Assembly (NCBI GenBank): GCA_029851415.1 | Contig: CM056743.1 | Location: forward strand, 65,068,186 to 65,132,185 | Direction: 5' to 3' | Length of the DNA: 64,000 nucleotides | Source of the DNA: Eretmocerus hayati | Lineage: Eukaryota; Arthropoda; Insecta; Hymenoptera; Aphelinidae | Part shown: positions 21,540 through 32,495 of the stretch, piece after piece | Layout of the letters: each line of letters starts with the position of its first letter | Position numbering within the stretch: position 1 is the first letter of the stretch | Position numbers and translations under genes: made by a program | Notes under the pieces: model-generated | The model's input: the letters and a program-made list of their open reading frames with translations, nothing else | What the model was told of the DNA's origin: nothing | The model's database searches: none

Positions 21540-21830
21540 TTTTGGTAGATTCTTTCGTCCTTGATGGTTAATATACAAGTTGAACATTTGGTCTCATCGA
21601 TCTTGAAGGACGGTGGGGAACTAAATAAATTCCCAAAATTTCATGATGGAAATTTTATTGCAACGTTTCGTCCACTAGGTTTTGTGGACCTCATCAGGCT
21701 TCAGGTTTGTTATTCTTTAGATCGTCATGATATTTTGGACGATCTTGTAATAGAGCACAGACATAACGTCTGGCTCCTGTCAATACAAGTAAACAGAGTG
21801 ACTCAAATCATGAGAAGGTTTACATAAACT
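21540..21830 (-). mobile_element. Solo Penelope-like pLTR, intron-less
   Basis: About 290 bases closely match 47461-47830, where the sequence lies next to a GIY-YIG domain of a Penelope-like element. It contains a hammerhead ribozyme core on the minus strand. Compared with the other copy it lacks an 80-bp GT-AG intron exactly at the splice junction (between 21708 and 21709), as expected if this copy was made from spliced RNA. No polymerase sequence is attached. Confidence 0.7.
21664..21698 (-). ncRNA. Hammerhead ribozyme core (Penelope pLTR copy 1)
   Basis: The minus strand reads CCTGATGAG, stem II GTCCAC, loop AAAACCTA, stem II GTGGAC, then GAAAC. This gives both invariant cores (CUGAUGA and GAAA) with a perfect 6-bp stem II. 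Hammerheads are known in Penelope-like pLTRs. Stems I and III and the cleavage site were not resolved; Penelope hammerheads are often minimal. Confidence 0.75.
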
Positions 21831-22791
21831 AGTTGAACCAATTCAATAATAGATTCTGAAGAAAAAAAAAATTATATCTCAAAGATGTTATCGACTCATG
21901 GATCAGAATTTCATATTTCAGAAATTAAATCCGTTAAGTTTTTTTTTCCCCCTAATCACATATGACAGAGTAAAACATTGCAATAAAAACTTACGGAGAA
22001 ACTGCAAAAGAATCTGATAGTAATGATTTGTCGGGCTGTGAACACACTAAATCCAGTCAACCAGCAGAATGCTAAGTGAGCAGTAAATCCGGCCGCCCAG
22101 ATGAATGCCGTGAAAGCAGTTTGATTGATTACCAAATCCAACCACTTGGTATAATACTGCAATACTGTAAACTGCATATCTTACACAACACTAATAGCAC
22201 AATATTTTCACAACACTGATTCACTTGATCGCGAATGATTCTATAATGAGTACTGTAGTGAAAGATATCGAGTACAGGTGAACGCTGAGAAAGAGCAAAC
22301 TCGAGGAACTGAGACATTGTCAACAGCAGAATCTCTCGCGAGATGAGAGGAAGAGAGAGAGAGATTGATTGATTGATAAAAGATTCATTTATGCCTAGGT
22401 CTTGACAGACCAATAGGCAATAAGAATATACATATGGTGGTACAATGAACAACTTAAAATCAAAAGCGAACATGAAACAAAATTTCTTTTCCAAAATTTG
22501 TGCTGAGTGACGCAAAATATAAAACACTAAACGATAGACCATTGGAGTACTTATCACAGAGCATTCAACGCATTAAAGATCATTCAATTTACAAATGTTA
22601 AAGCCCAATCACGTTCAAAACAGAATGGCCAATAGAAATGCAAGGCTAATATCACAAGGCATGATAGGATAAGAACATGAAAAATAACATCATAGACCAG
22701 AAAGCTCCTCACTCGCCTTGTAATAAGCTAACAAGGAAGACTTGAATAACTCTAGTGAGGGCGTCATACGGATGGTATATGGTAACTTCTC

Positions 22792-24381
22792 CTAAGTACG
22801 TTTCGCTTGCAGGGAAAAAGCACCGTCGTACGTCGAGGTGCGAGTAGTGGGAATAATCAAACGTGTTGATTGAGATCTCTCAGACCGACAAATTTCATCG
22901 TCGATGGGGAATAATTCAAGGAGGTAACTAGGCCTCGATGCCGTAAAAATCTTGTAAAGTAAGACAGATGAAAAATATTCGCGGCGCGTTTTTAGGGACA
23001 ACCAGCCTAGTTTTTGATAGTAAGGTTTAAGGACAGCGTCGCGACGCAGGTGGAAAATGAAGCGAACACACATGTTACATAGACGTTGGAGCTTTGTCTC
23101 AAGGTAGCCTGACATATCATTATAAACGAGACAAGCGTAATCAAATTGAGGAATAATCAAGATGTTAACTAGTAGACGTTTTATGTCAGATGAAAGAAAA
23201 TGACCTCTATATCTTAATGTGTGCATGACGCCATGTACCCTTGAGCAAATTCCTGAGACGTGAGCATTCCACGACAGAGCTTGAGAGAAGGTGACTCCGA
23301 GATTTTTAACTTTACTTTGCAATGGAATAATAGTTCCGTCCACTTTTATATTTGGCAGAGCATTCGAATCAAGTCGCATATGGTACTGTACTGATGCATA
23401 AATGATGGCAATTGTTTTTGAGAGATTTAGTTTGAGACCATGGGCTTCAGCCCAAGCTACTATGCGACAAATGTCTTCATTCAGTTTTTGGATGAAAGCA
23501 GGAATTCCAGTTGGCTTACATTGAATATAAATTTGCAAATCATCCGCAAACAACATTCCTTTACAGTGTCTTAGAACTGTTAATATCTTGTCAATAAATA
23601 TCAAAAATATGATTGGCCCAGGTTTGGACCCTTGGGGGACACCCGAAGTGTTTGGCAAATAATCAGAAATTTCACCATCTAGGTCTACTACTGCTTGGGA
23701 TCGGCCAGTAAGATAAGAATGGAACCATTTCAAAGATTCATCTGAAAAGTTCATTTCCCTCATTAGCGTAAAGAGTACATCGTGATTCAAACTGTCGGAA
23801 GCAGTCTTAAGGTCGAATAAAACTTGAATTGTGGCAAGACCTTTTTCAATGCCCAGGCGAATGTCTCCTGAGATTCTCAGCAATGCTGTTTGAGTGCTAT
23901 AAGAAGCACGAAAACCAGATTGCCAAGGTGACAAAGGTTGACGCGTCTCTAAGTATCGAATCAGCTGCTGCGTAACTAGATTATCAAAAACTTTAGCAAA
24001 GTGCGGCAAATTTGCAATGGGCCTCGTTTCAGACGGTGTATTTGGTGATGAGACTTTACTCAAAGGTATGACTAAAGATTTTTTCCAAGAATATCAACAT
24101 GTAGATATTGATAAATTAAACAGAGTAGTCAGATAAGGCACTAGTGTACTAAGCAGTGTTCTGAAATACGACAGAGATAAGCCATCACTACTTTTCCCTT
24201 TTGAATTTTGTAAACATGAGATCATAGACTCATAGACCTCAGTACCATCGACTGGACGAATTACAAATGGTGGAAACTCTAGCGTAACTGGGATGGTCAT
24301 AATCTCTAGAAGTCTGTCGGGAGAACAGTTTTCGTGACAACAAGACATCGTAGAGTAATGCCTCATGAGCTCTACAGCACT
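22792..24381 (-). pseudogene. LINE ORF2, reverse transcriptase part
   Basis: The C-terminal part of ORF2. The 24381-24094 segment holds the pre-RT region (FSAVELMRHYS...IRPVDGTEVYESMISC...KSSDGLSLSYF). A frame change near 24080 leads to the main RT frame: RPIANLPHFAKVFD, QSGFRASYSTQTALL, VLFDLKTASDSLNHD (motif A), SGVPQGSKPGP (motif B region), LFADDLQIY (catalytic FADD) and KLNLSKT (motif D), followed by a thumb-like domain ending at FSLQAKRT. Motif A has Ser where Phe is usual. Target-primed reverse transcription is the family mechanism. The frame break and the insertion at 24382 abolish function. Confidence 0.85.
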
Positions 24382-25789
24382 AAAGGACCCCGCTCCGAGA
24401 GATAGGATTTTGGCTTTCGGTTGATTTTGCCGGGGAAGAAATATGTTGTCAAGCACAAAATTCTGAACAAAAAGTTCAATGGGCTCGAAGACGGAAAATG
24501 GCTAGTTTTTTCGGTATAAATCAAATAAATACCAACAAATGGGAGGTTATGAGGTTATCTAGAACAACAACAAGGCTTGTCTGCAGCGTTCGAATTTGAA
24601 TTGAAAATGTACAATTTGAGTATGATGTAGCTAAAAGGTCATCACTTTGGTAATTGAAACATTTTATCTGAAAACTTCGATGCAAAAAGCAAATAAATGC
24701 ATGCAAAAAAAGTGATAATGCGCGATTGACAAAGAAATCATAACGGCTTGTATTCTCAATAATTACATTTCATTTCAATCAATGTAGCAGCTAACGCTGC
24801 AGAGCTGGATCATAAGGCTGTGCTGACTCGATGCAACGAGTACATGATCTTGAGAGCCCAGATATGGGGCGGGAGCGGCTTTTTGACATCAACATCATCG
24901 CATAGCATGAGGCTCGCGCTTTGAATAGTTGATAAAAGGTGTCCGATAGTGCCTGGCTGCAATCAAATTATATGGAATGAATCAAAATTAATCTTGGATC
25001 GCGTGAGACTAGTGTTTGCCGAATATTTCGAGGATATGGAGATCGAATCTCATATTGCCGTATCTCGAGATTATATCGCGTAAGAGGCTGCGGGGTCGAG
25101 AGCAAGCCACTATCAAAATCGAGCTCGAAAAGTCGAGTGGAGGGTGTTTTTGAGGTATTTCAAGGTCGCTGAACACGAATATGACATTGCCTTGCCTTCT
25201 AATCGTGTTGCGTGGGCGGCTGCGGGGGCGGAGACGCGAATTGACCGAGATCGAAGCTCGAGACTTGAGTAAGGGTGTTTTTGGGGTATTTTGGGGTCGC
25301 TAAGCACGAATTTGCGATCGTCCAGCCCCCAAGTCATGTTGCGTGGGCGGTTGGGGGGGGGGGGGGTCGAGTAGAGGCACGAGTTGACCAAGATTGGAGT
25401 TTGAGAGTTGAGTAGGGGTTGTTTTTGAAGTATTTTGGCATCGCTAAGCACGTATTTGAGATTACACAGCTCCCGAATCGTGTTGAATGGGTGGCTGCAA
25501 GAGCAAGGACGCGTGTTGAACTATATGAAACTGGAACAGCCGGCGGGGGGGGGGGGGATCCTTGATATCTCGAGATCACTGGACACAAATCTCAGATCAC
25601 CCAGCCTCAGAACCGTATTGGGTGGGCGGCTGTGATGGTGAATTCGATGTAGTTTCCTGACAATGATCATTTCCTGAGATAGAATCTGACCAGGATTGTA
25701 AGCCGAATTAAGGCATCGGGACCACACCACGGGCATACGCCAAGTATCTCCTTTGGCCGAGGGATCGAGCGATATCCTGTTTATCGAAA

Positions 25790-27156
25790 TTCCGAATCGC
25801 TAGGTATGTAATCATAATTCTCGATCACGGAATAGGCCACAAATAGTTCCAGGCGCGAATCTGCGAGAGAGTGGTGATTGCCAGGAGATTTGACCGTTAA
25901 ATCTCTATTCTGGCCATCTTCACAAGCAGGATCTGATTGGATGTACCGAGAGGCACGATGACTAAACAACGACCATGACCAGAGCATGATGTGATAGCAG
26001 CGGGATTGGGTAATGACTTAGGGAGTGAGATACTGAAATCTCAGCTCTGTAACCGGAAATCTTAAAAAGCAGTCGATCCTCATATATTGACGGGCGTAAA
26101 TCACGCATACCACGAGCCTAAGCCAACTGTGTTTGTGGGATGGAGCACCGTGCAATATCCTAGGGATTCGAACCCTGATCCTCTAGCTATGTGATCATAA
26201 TCCTCAATGACGGAATGGACTACAAATCGTTGCGGGCGAGAATCTACGAGAGGGTGATGACTGCAAGAAGATTCAAGCGTTAGATCTCTATTTTGACTGT
26301 TTTCACAAGCGAAATCTGATCTCATGTACCGAGAAGCATGGTGACCATACAACCACCCAGAACTATCACATGATCCAATAGCCTAGGGATCAGGAGATAT
26401 CCCAGGACGTGCGATTATGAAATCTTAACTCTGTGATCATGAATCTCGAGGAGGAGCCTATTCTCATAGATTTATGGGCGTGAATCTACTTTTCGATAGT
26501 AACGGTTAGGAGATTTGAGTTTTTCCTTGCTGAATCTGGACATCCCTACGGGTTAAATCTGATTCCAAGTAGTGGGATGACTTACGTTATTCGGTCACCT
26601 TACCACGAACCTAAGCATAGTGTGTTCAGTGGCCGAAAATTCGAGCAATATTCTGGGCACGGGAACTACGATCCTCTAGCTATGTGATCACAATTATTGA
26701 TAACGGAATAGACTACAAATCTTTTCGGGCGTGAATCTAGTAAAAGGTGTTGGCTGGAAGGAGATTCCAACATTAAATCTCTATCATGGCCATCTTTACA
26801 AGCAGAATCTGATCTCATGTATCGAGAAGCATGGTGACCATACAACGGCCCAGAACCAACACGTGATCCAATAGCCTAGGGATCGGGAGATAACCTCGGA
26901 CGTCCGATTCTGAAATCCTAGCTATGTGGTCGAAAATCTCGAGGAGGATTCGATTCGAATACATTGGCGGACGTGAATCTACTACTCGATACTGACGGGT
27001 AGGAGATTCTAGTGTTCCTTTGCTGAATCTGGACATTCCCACGGATGAAATCTGATCCCAAGTCGTGGGAAGACTCACATTAAATTCACATGATTATGCT
27101 AGTTCGGAGCGCTCGGAGCGCTCCTACCCCCGAACCTCTCTTTCCAAACGCAATGA

Positions 27157-27193
<37 letters not shown>

Positions 27194-27600
27194 CAGAGTT
27201 TGGAGCGCTCCGACCAGCATATTCGAATAAACCTGTTATCTGTCACCATACCTCGAGACTAAGCCGAGTGTGTTTGGTGGTCCAAAGATCGAGCAGTTTT
27301 CTAGGGATTGAAACTACGATCCTCTAGCTATGCGATCACAATTCTTGATATTGGAATGGACTACGAATCTTTTCGGGCGTGAATCTATGAGAGGGCGGTG
27401 ACTGCAAGGAGATTTGAGAGCAGATTCACTATTCTGGCCGATTTCACAGGGAGTATCACCTGATCCTGCGAGAAGCATGACCACAATACAACGACCGTGG
27501 CCAGAGCACGATTTCAAAGCAGCTTGATCGAGTGGTGTTTTAGGGAGTGTGATGTTGAAATCTCAGCGTGTGATCAAAAATCTTGAGAAAGAGTCGGGTA
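25790..27600. repeat. Degenerate ~490-bp tandem repeats in foldback centre
   Basis: The motif CCTCTAGCTATG recurs at 26180, 26673 and 27321, with a diverged copy near 25794. Each is followed by GGAATRGACTACAAATC-like and AATCTGATC(T)CATGTA-like blocks. The 26180-26673 spacing is 493 bases; the next is longer because of a nested insertion at about 27094-27223. The outermost unit runs into the hairpin arm. Confidence 0.7.
27094..27223. repeat. Nested inverted-repeat insertion with (GA)n core
   Basis: The left end TATGCTAGTTCGGAGCGCTC is mirrored by GGAGCGCTCCGACCAGCAT at 27202-27220. The inside carries a second GGAGCGCTC and a (GA)15 run (27161-27190). It accounts for most of the extra length of one tandem unit of the host foldback, so it is a later insertion. 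Confidence 0.55.
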
Positions 27601-29283
27601 GATTCTTGAGTTTTTTGCCACAGAGCTAAGATTTCAGAATCGCACGTCCTGGGATATCTTCCGATCCTTAGGCTATTGGATCACGTGGTGATTCTGGGCG
27701 TTCTTTAGTCATCGTGCCTCTCGGTACATCCAATCAGATCCTGCTTGTGAAGATGGCCAGAATAGAGATTTAACGGTCAAATCTCCTGGCAGTCATCACT
27801 CTCTCGCAGATTCACGCCTGAAACAATTTGTGGCCTATTCCGTGATCGAGAATTATGATTACATACCTAGCGATTCGGAATTTCGATAAACAGGATATCG
27901 CTCGATCCCTCGGCCAAAGGAGATACTTGGCGTATGCCCGTGGTGTGGTCCCGATGCCTTAATTCGGCTTACAATCCTGGTCAGATTCTATCTCAGGAAA
28001 TGATCATTGTCAGGAAACTACATCGGATTCACCATCACAGCCGCCCACCCAATACGGTTCTGAGGCTGGGTGATCTGAGATTTGTGTCCAGTGATCTCGA
28101 GATATCAAGGATCCCCCCCCCCCCGCCGGCTGTTCCAGTTTCATATAGTTCAACACGCGTCCTTGCTCTTGCAGCCACCCATTCAACACGATTCGGGAGC
28201 TGTGTAATCTCAAATACGTGCTTAGCGATGCCAAAATACTCCAAAAACAACCCCTACTCAACTCTCAAACTCCAATCTTGGTCAACTCGTGCCTCTACTC
28301 GACCCCCCCCCCAACCGCCCACGCAACATGACTTGGGGGCTGGACGATCGCAAATTCGTGCTTAGCGACCCCAAAATACCCCAAAAACACCCTTACTCAA
28401 GTCTCGAGCTTCGATCTCGGTCAATTCGCGGCTCCGCCCCCGCAGCCGCCCACGCAACACGATTAGAAGGCAAGGCAATGTCATATTCGTGTTCAGCGAC
28501 CTTGAAATACCTCAAAAACACCCTTCACTCGACTTTTCGAGCTCGATTTTGATAGTGGCTTGCTCTCGACCCCGCAGCCTCTTACGCGATATAATCTCGA
28601 GATACGGCAATATGAGATTCGATCTCCATATCCTCGAAATATTCGGCAAACACTAGTCTCACGCGATCCAAGATTAATTTTGATTCATTCCATATAATTT
28701 GATTGCAGCCAGGCACTATCGGACACCTTTTATCAACTATTCAAAGCGCGAGCCTCGTGCTATGCGATGATGTTGATGTCAAAAAGCCGCTCCCGCCCCA
28801 TATCTGGGCTCTCAAGATCATGTACTCGTTGCATCGAGTCAGCACAACCTTATGATCCAGCTCTGCAGCGTTAGCTGCTACATTGATTGAAATGAAATGT
28901 AATTATTGAGAATACAAGCCGTTATGATTTCTTCGTCAATCGCGCATTATCACTTTCTTTGCATGCATTTATTTGCTTTTTGCATCGAAGTTTCCAGATA
29001 AAATGTTTCAATTACCAAAGTGATGACCTTTTAGCTACATCATACTCAAATTGTACATTTTCAATTCAAATTCGAACGCTGCAGACAAGCCTTGTTGTTC
29101 TTCTAGATAACCTCATAACCTCCCATTTGTTGGTATTTATTTGATTTATACCGAAAAAACTAGCCATTTTCCGTCTTCGAGCCCATTGAACTTTTTGTTC
29201 AGAATTTTGTGCTTGACAACATATTTCTTCCCCGGCAAAATTAACCGAAAGCCAAAATCCTATCTCTCGGAGCGGGGTCCTTT

Positions 29284-30420
29284 GCTCAAGGGTGATTGAT
29301 GATTTTTCTTAGTAAGTCCAAGATTCTGGAGAATAGTCCACAACTTAGAGCTACTAGAGGCTTCATTGAGGACTCTTAAACAATATTCATTCCTTTTTGA
29401 GGCTATCAAACGTTTTAGTTCAGCACGTCTAGTCCTGTACTGCTTTTTGAGTTCCTCGTCATTTGTACGTTTGGCTTTTTCATACATGCGATCACGGTCT
29501 CTGAGTTGTAATTTCAATTCAACAGTGATCCAAGGGGATTGATTACCTTTTACTGAACGGTTTTTAAAAGGAGCGTGAACATCAAGCAGTCTGAGAGATA
29601 TCTCCCGGAACTTTTCAATAGACTCGTCAACATCCTGCACAATCATAAGATTTGAATCAGTGATAGCACATTCAAGATCATTAGAAGACATACTGGGATC
29701 AAATTTTTCAAAATTTCTCGAGGTAATTCTCAGTTTTTCTTGGACGCGATGTGGTAATCTGTACTCGACTTTGAGAAAATCATGGCCATGTATGAACGGC
29801 GCACTAGATTTAGAATAATTTACAAGTTTATCTTTGGAGTCAAGAAGTATTACATCAAGCCACGACTCAGAATTTTCAAGATGGTAAGTGGCTCCAAAAG
29901 GAACACAATAAAGTGAATTTTCTTCGATCAAATCATCCAAGTGTGTACCATAATAGTTTTTAGATAGTAAATCAGAGTTGAGATCGCCGACAAGTACAAA
30001 GTTCCGATACAAATGCGACACTTTATGGAATCCAGCAAAGAAGGTGGTCAGGACATGCCCTTTTGGACGACGATATAGAGATCTTATTAAAATTTTATCA
30101 TCATTGTATGTCTCCACTTCAAGCAGGAGATATTCAACTTCATCAATGTGATTGATCTGGGGAGCAGCAATAACCTTACAAGATAAATCATTTCGCACAT
30201 AACATGCTACACCTCCACCTTGCATGTACTCCCGTTTGCCAGTCAAAGACTTCAAACCACGGTCGTTGCGTACCAGTGTGAAGTTTGGTATTAAAACCAT
30301 TGAATCCAAACAATTCGGTGTAAGCCAAGTTTCGCACACGCAGAGAATATCTATTGCATGACTCTCAAGGAGAATAAAGTTACCTCGGCAAAATTTTTCT
30401 TCAAAGAAGTGACATTAAGT
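29284..30420 (-). pseudogene. LINE ORF2, APE-type endonuclease part
   Basis: The N-terminal apurinic-like endonuclease that nicks target DNA. The visible frame gives CETWLTP, GGGVACYVRND, YRRPKGH, LVGDLNSDLL (GDxN metal/catalytic site), SWLDVILL and HGHDFLKVEY (terminal His-Asp motif). A helical linker with KKQYRTRRAELKRLIASKRNEY leads to the truncation at 29284, where the foldback element begins. Upstream, a typical ORF2 opening (LNVTSLKKN) is visible in another frame at about 30395-30420, so a frameshift near 30385 separates it from the rest. Confidence 0.85.
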
Positions 30421-30485
30421 TGAGCGATATAAAGTGACGACCGCATCAATTTATTGTTTCTAGGTTCATTCAATGGCGATGATAG

Positions 30486-31577
30486 TCATGCAATCTTTTC
30501 AAGGTCGGATTCGGTAACAATCGTGATCCGATCATCACCATCGTCCTTACGAACGTGAACTTTACCTCGACGAACCCAGACATACTTATAATTGTAACTC
30601 TTCCCGCGTTCTTTGGCCTTCAAGCGCAAATTATGAACAGGTTGAGGCAGCATTTCTTGGAAATAGACTTTTGATTCACTTTGCGCATCAGGAACTACAG
30701 TGCAAAACTTCAATTCACCAAATTCTCTCTTAATTCTCATCACACAATCACGCACACTTGGAGACTTGAACTTAACAACGAATGAGAAAGTTTCTTCCCG
30801 TGATTGGCCATTTGGAGATGAGTTTTGTTGACGTTGCACTGGTGTTACAGTTTTGGGCTTGAATTCGCGGGTTTCGAAAATGTCAGTGTATAAATGTTCC
30901 ACTTTGAGCAATCTAAAAATCGCTCTCGTGAGAGAATTCAGCGGTATATTACAAGAGCGTGGAATTCCATTCACTTTCAAATCAGGACACGATACCCCAT
31001 TTACATAGATTTCTTTCAGCTGATTTATCTCATTACGTAAAAAGGTATTTTCAACCTCGAGAGTGCTGATACGTTCAGATTGCTTTTCAAGTGCAGAGGT
31101 GAAATCATCCAATTTTCCATTCAAGCTCTCAAATTCATCACTAACTTTACACGAGTTTGCATTCATCGCATTAAAAATAGTAGCAAGTTGTTCGGTAGTT
31201 GAAAGATTTTCCCAGCCTTCAGGTAGCTTAGACATGTTAAAAATTTGATGGGATTCTTGCGAAGCAAGAGAGACTAATTCGACGTTATCTAAGTCAGTAA
31301 AACCGTCGTCATCAGGTTCAACAGAACCCAAGTCTCTGGCTTTATTGAATGCTCGGTCTCGTGAGCTCAGAGAATCGCGTGAAGATATTGAGGAGGCAAC
31401 GTCGGTCTGCAATCTGCTCCGGCGCAAAGTATCATGAAAAGTACGCACGCAACAGTGATCGGGTGGCTTATTTTGAGTATATCCAATGACGCATCCAGGA
31501 TGAAAACGACTATTACAAACAGCACAGTGACTGGATTTGTGGACAATATCTCGCTTGCATTTCTTGCATTTATGCAT
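30486..31577 (-). CDS. LINE ORF1 with PHD-like finger and baculovirus FP-like domain
   Basis: A 363-residue open frame. Residues 1-45 hold a PHD-like zinc finger (CKKCKRD, CAVCNSRFHPGC, then HCC). Residues 115-185 form a coiled coil (LEVENTFLRNEINQLKE). The C-terminal 150 residues resemble the baculovirus FP/25K-like nucleic-acid-binding domain common in insect LINE ORF1 proteins: VKFKSPSVRDCVMRIKRE, VYFQEMLPQPVHNLRLKAKE, YKYVWVRRGKVHVRKDD. It presumably binds element RNA as an RNP chaperone. The frame is intact although ORF2 is broken. The start is the first ATG in frame, immediately before the finger. Confidence 0.8.
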   Translation of the reverse strand: MHKCKKCKRDIVHKSSHCAVCNSRFHPGCVIGYTQNKPPDHCCVRTFHDTLRRSRLQTDVASSISSRDSLSSRDRAFNKARDLGSVEPDDDGFTDLDNVELVSLASQESHQIFNMSKLPEGWENLSTTEQLATIFNAMNANSCKVSDEFESLNGKLDDFTSALEKQSERISTLEVENTFLRNEINQLKEIYVNGVSCPDLKVNGIPRSCNIPLNSLTRAIFRLLKVEHLYTDIFETREFKPKTVTPVQRQQNSSPNGQSREETFSFVVKFKSPSVRDCVMRIKREFGELKFCTVVPDAQSESKVYFQEMLPQPVHNLRLKAKERGKSYNYKYVWVRRGKVHVRKDDGDDRITIVTESDLEKIA

Positions 31578-32456
31578 GAGTATATAGCTGAAATTTTACG
31601 AGCAAGACCAAACTCAACAGATAATATGTGTGGCCAAGCGCTCTAATATATGAACCGTCGATAGACTACTGAGTGAAGAAGATCAAGTAATTATATTCAA
31701 CAAGTTTCTGGTCTAACCAATAGATGGCGCTACAGAAATTTCGAAGAAAACTCACACATACACATACTTGGCTCACTATATAACATGAGTATAGCTGAAA
31801 GTCAGTTTGCGCGAAAAAGACTTGCGAAATTCACTAAAACAATGCCTTTTCACATATGCACACACACACACACACACACACAAGTTTCAAAAATGCGAGT
31901 CGCTCTTTTGACGATGCGATATACACGATGCACTACACTCACATGAAGAAACCCTGGGCAAAGCTGGGGTGTAAGTTTACAACACAACACAGGCTGCCAT
32001 CTCGAGCCACGCCGACATCAGGAGTTGCATCAGATTTTCTCACAGAAGATGTTCAGCAAAGATTGTCATTCCCTAGCTCGACAGTAAAAACCTTGCTATC
32101 TTCATATCCTCATATATTGTCACATGGGCCAGCAGGAATACAACCTTCATCTTTCAATCTGCAGTCGATGTAGATATGAATGAGGGCTGGGTACAAGCAG
32201 ACGACAGCAACGACTCGGCAAGTCAAAAATGGATGCCAGGCGACGAGCCTTGAATCGCACAGCCGATGCAGTTTCGGAAGATCTCCCAGGCTCAATTTTA
32301 GGAGGAGCCGTGCAGTTTGGACTCCAAATGTGCGAGAGCCTGCAGGAGACCCCTAACTGCAAAAAATCCCTCTCGGGGCGAAGTTCTTGCGGTTAATTTG
32401 ATGTATTTCGAGGAGCGATCTGGATAAGCGTGTTGATCTACTCACCGCGCGCCAGG
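31578..32456. other. Intergenic with CA microsatellite
   Basis: Probably includes the undefined 5' UTR of the LINE next to 31577. A (CA)12 run lies at 31859-31882. No gene is supported. Confidence 0.45.
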
Positions 32457-32495
32457 AAGAGAGAGAGAGAGAGAGACAGAGAGAGAGGGAGAGGG
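32457..32495. repeat. (GA)n microsatellite at 5' junction of R1-like copy 1
   Basis: A GA-rich run with a few interruptions directly precedes the truncated 5' end of the LINE copy. Confidence 0.85.

Larger units (their letters stand above)
24382..29283. repeat. Giant foldback element (4.9 kb) inserted in LINE ORF2
   Basis: Arms of about 1.6 kb (24382-25990 and 27680-29283) are near-perfect reverse complements. They begin AAAGGACCCCGCTCCGAGAG and end with its mirror. Matching landmarks include a poly-G run at 25544-25556 against a poly-C run at 28112-28123, and identical peptides when read on opposite strands (25521-25736 minus against 27934 onward plus). The centre (about 25990-27680) holds degenerate tandem repeats and a nested inverted-repeat insertion. 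There is no coding potential. The element separates the endonuclease and RT halves of one LINE. High arm identity suggests recent origin or arm-to-arm conversion. No clear target duplication was found. Confidence 0.9.
22363..31577 (-). mobile_element. Jockey-like non-LTR retrotransposon split by a giant foldback
   Basis: Reading on the minus strand: ORF1 (31577-30486), ORF2 endonuclease (about 30420-29284), a 4.9-kb non-coding insertion, ORF2 reverse transcriptase (24381-22792), a 3' UTR of about 430 bases and a 3' tail of ATCA-type repeats (minus strand TCAATCAATCAATC, 22363-22379). Removing the insertion leaves an ORF1-EN-RT order typical of the Jockey/CR1 group. The 5' end beyond ORF1 is undefined. 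ORF2 has frameshifts near 30385 and 24080, so this copy is inactive. Confidence 0.85.

Noticed and set aside
25113..28552. Proline-rich open frames in the foldback arms
   Set aside because: They contain homopolymer G/C runs, occur in mirrored pairs and lie in non-coding repeat.
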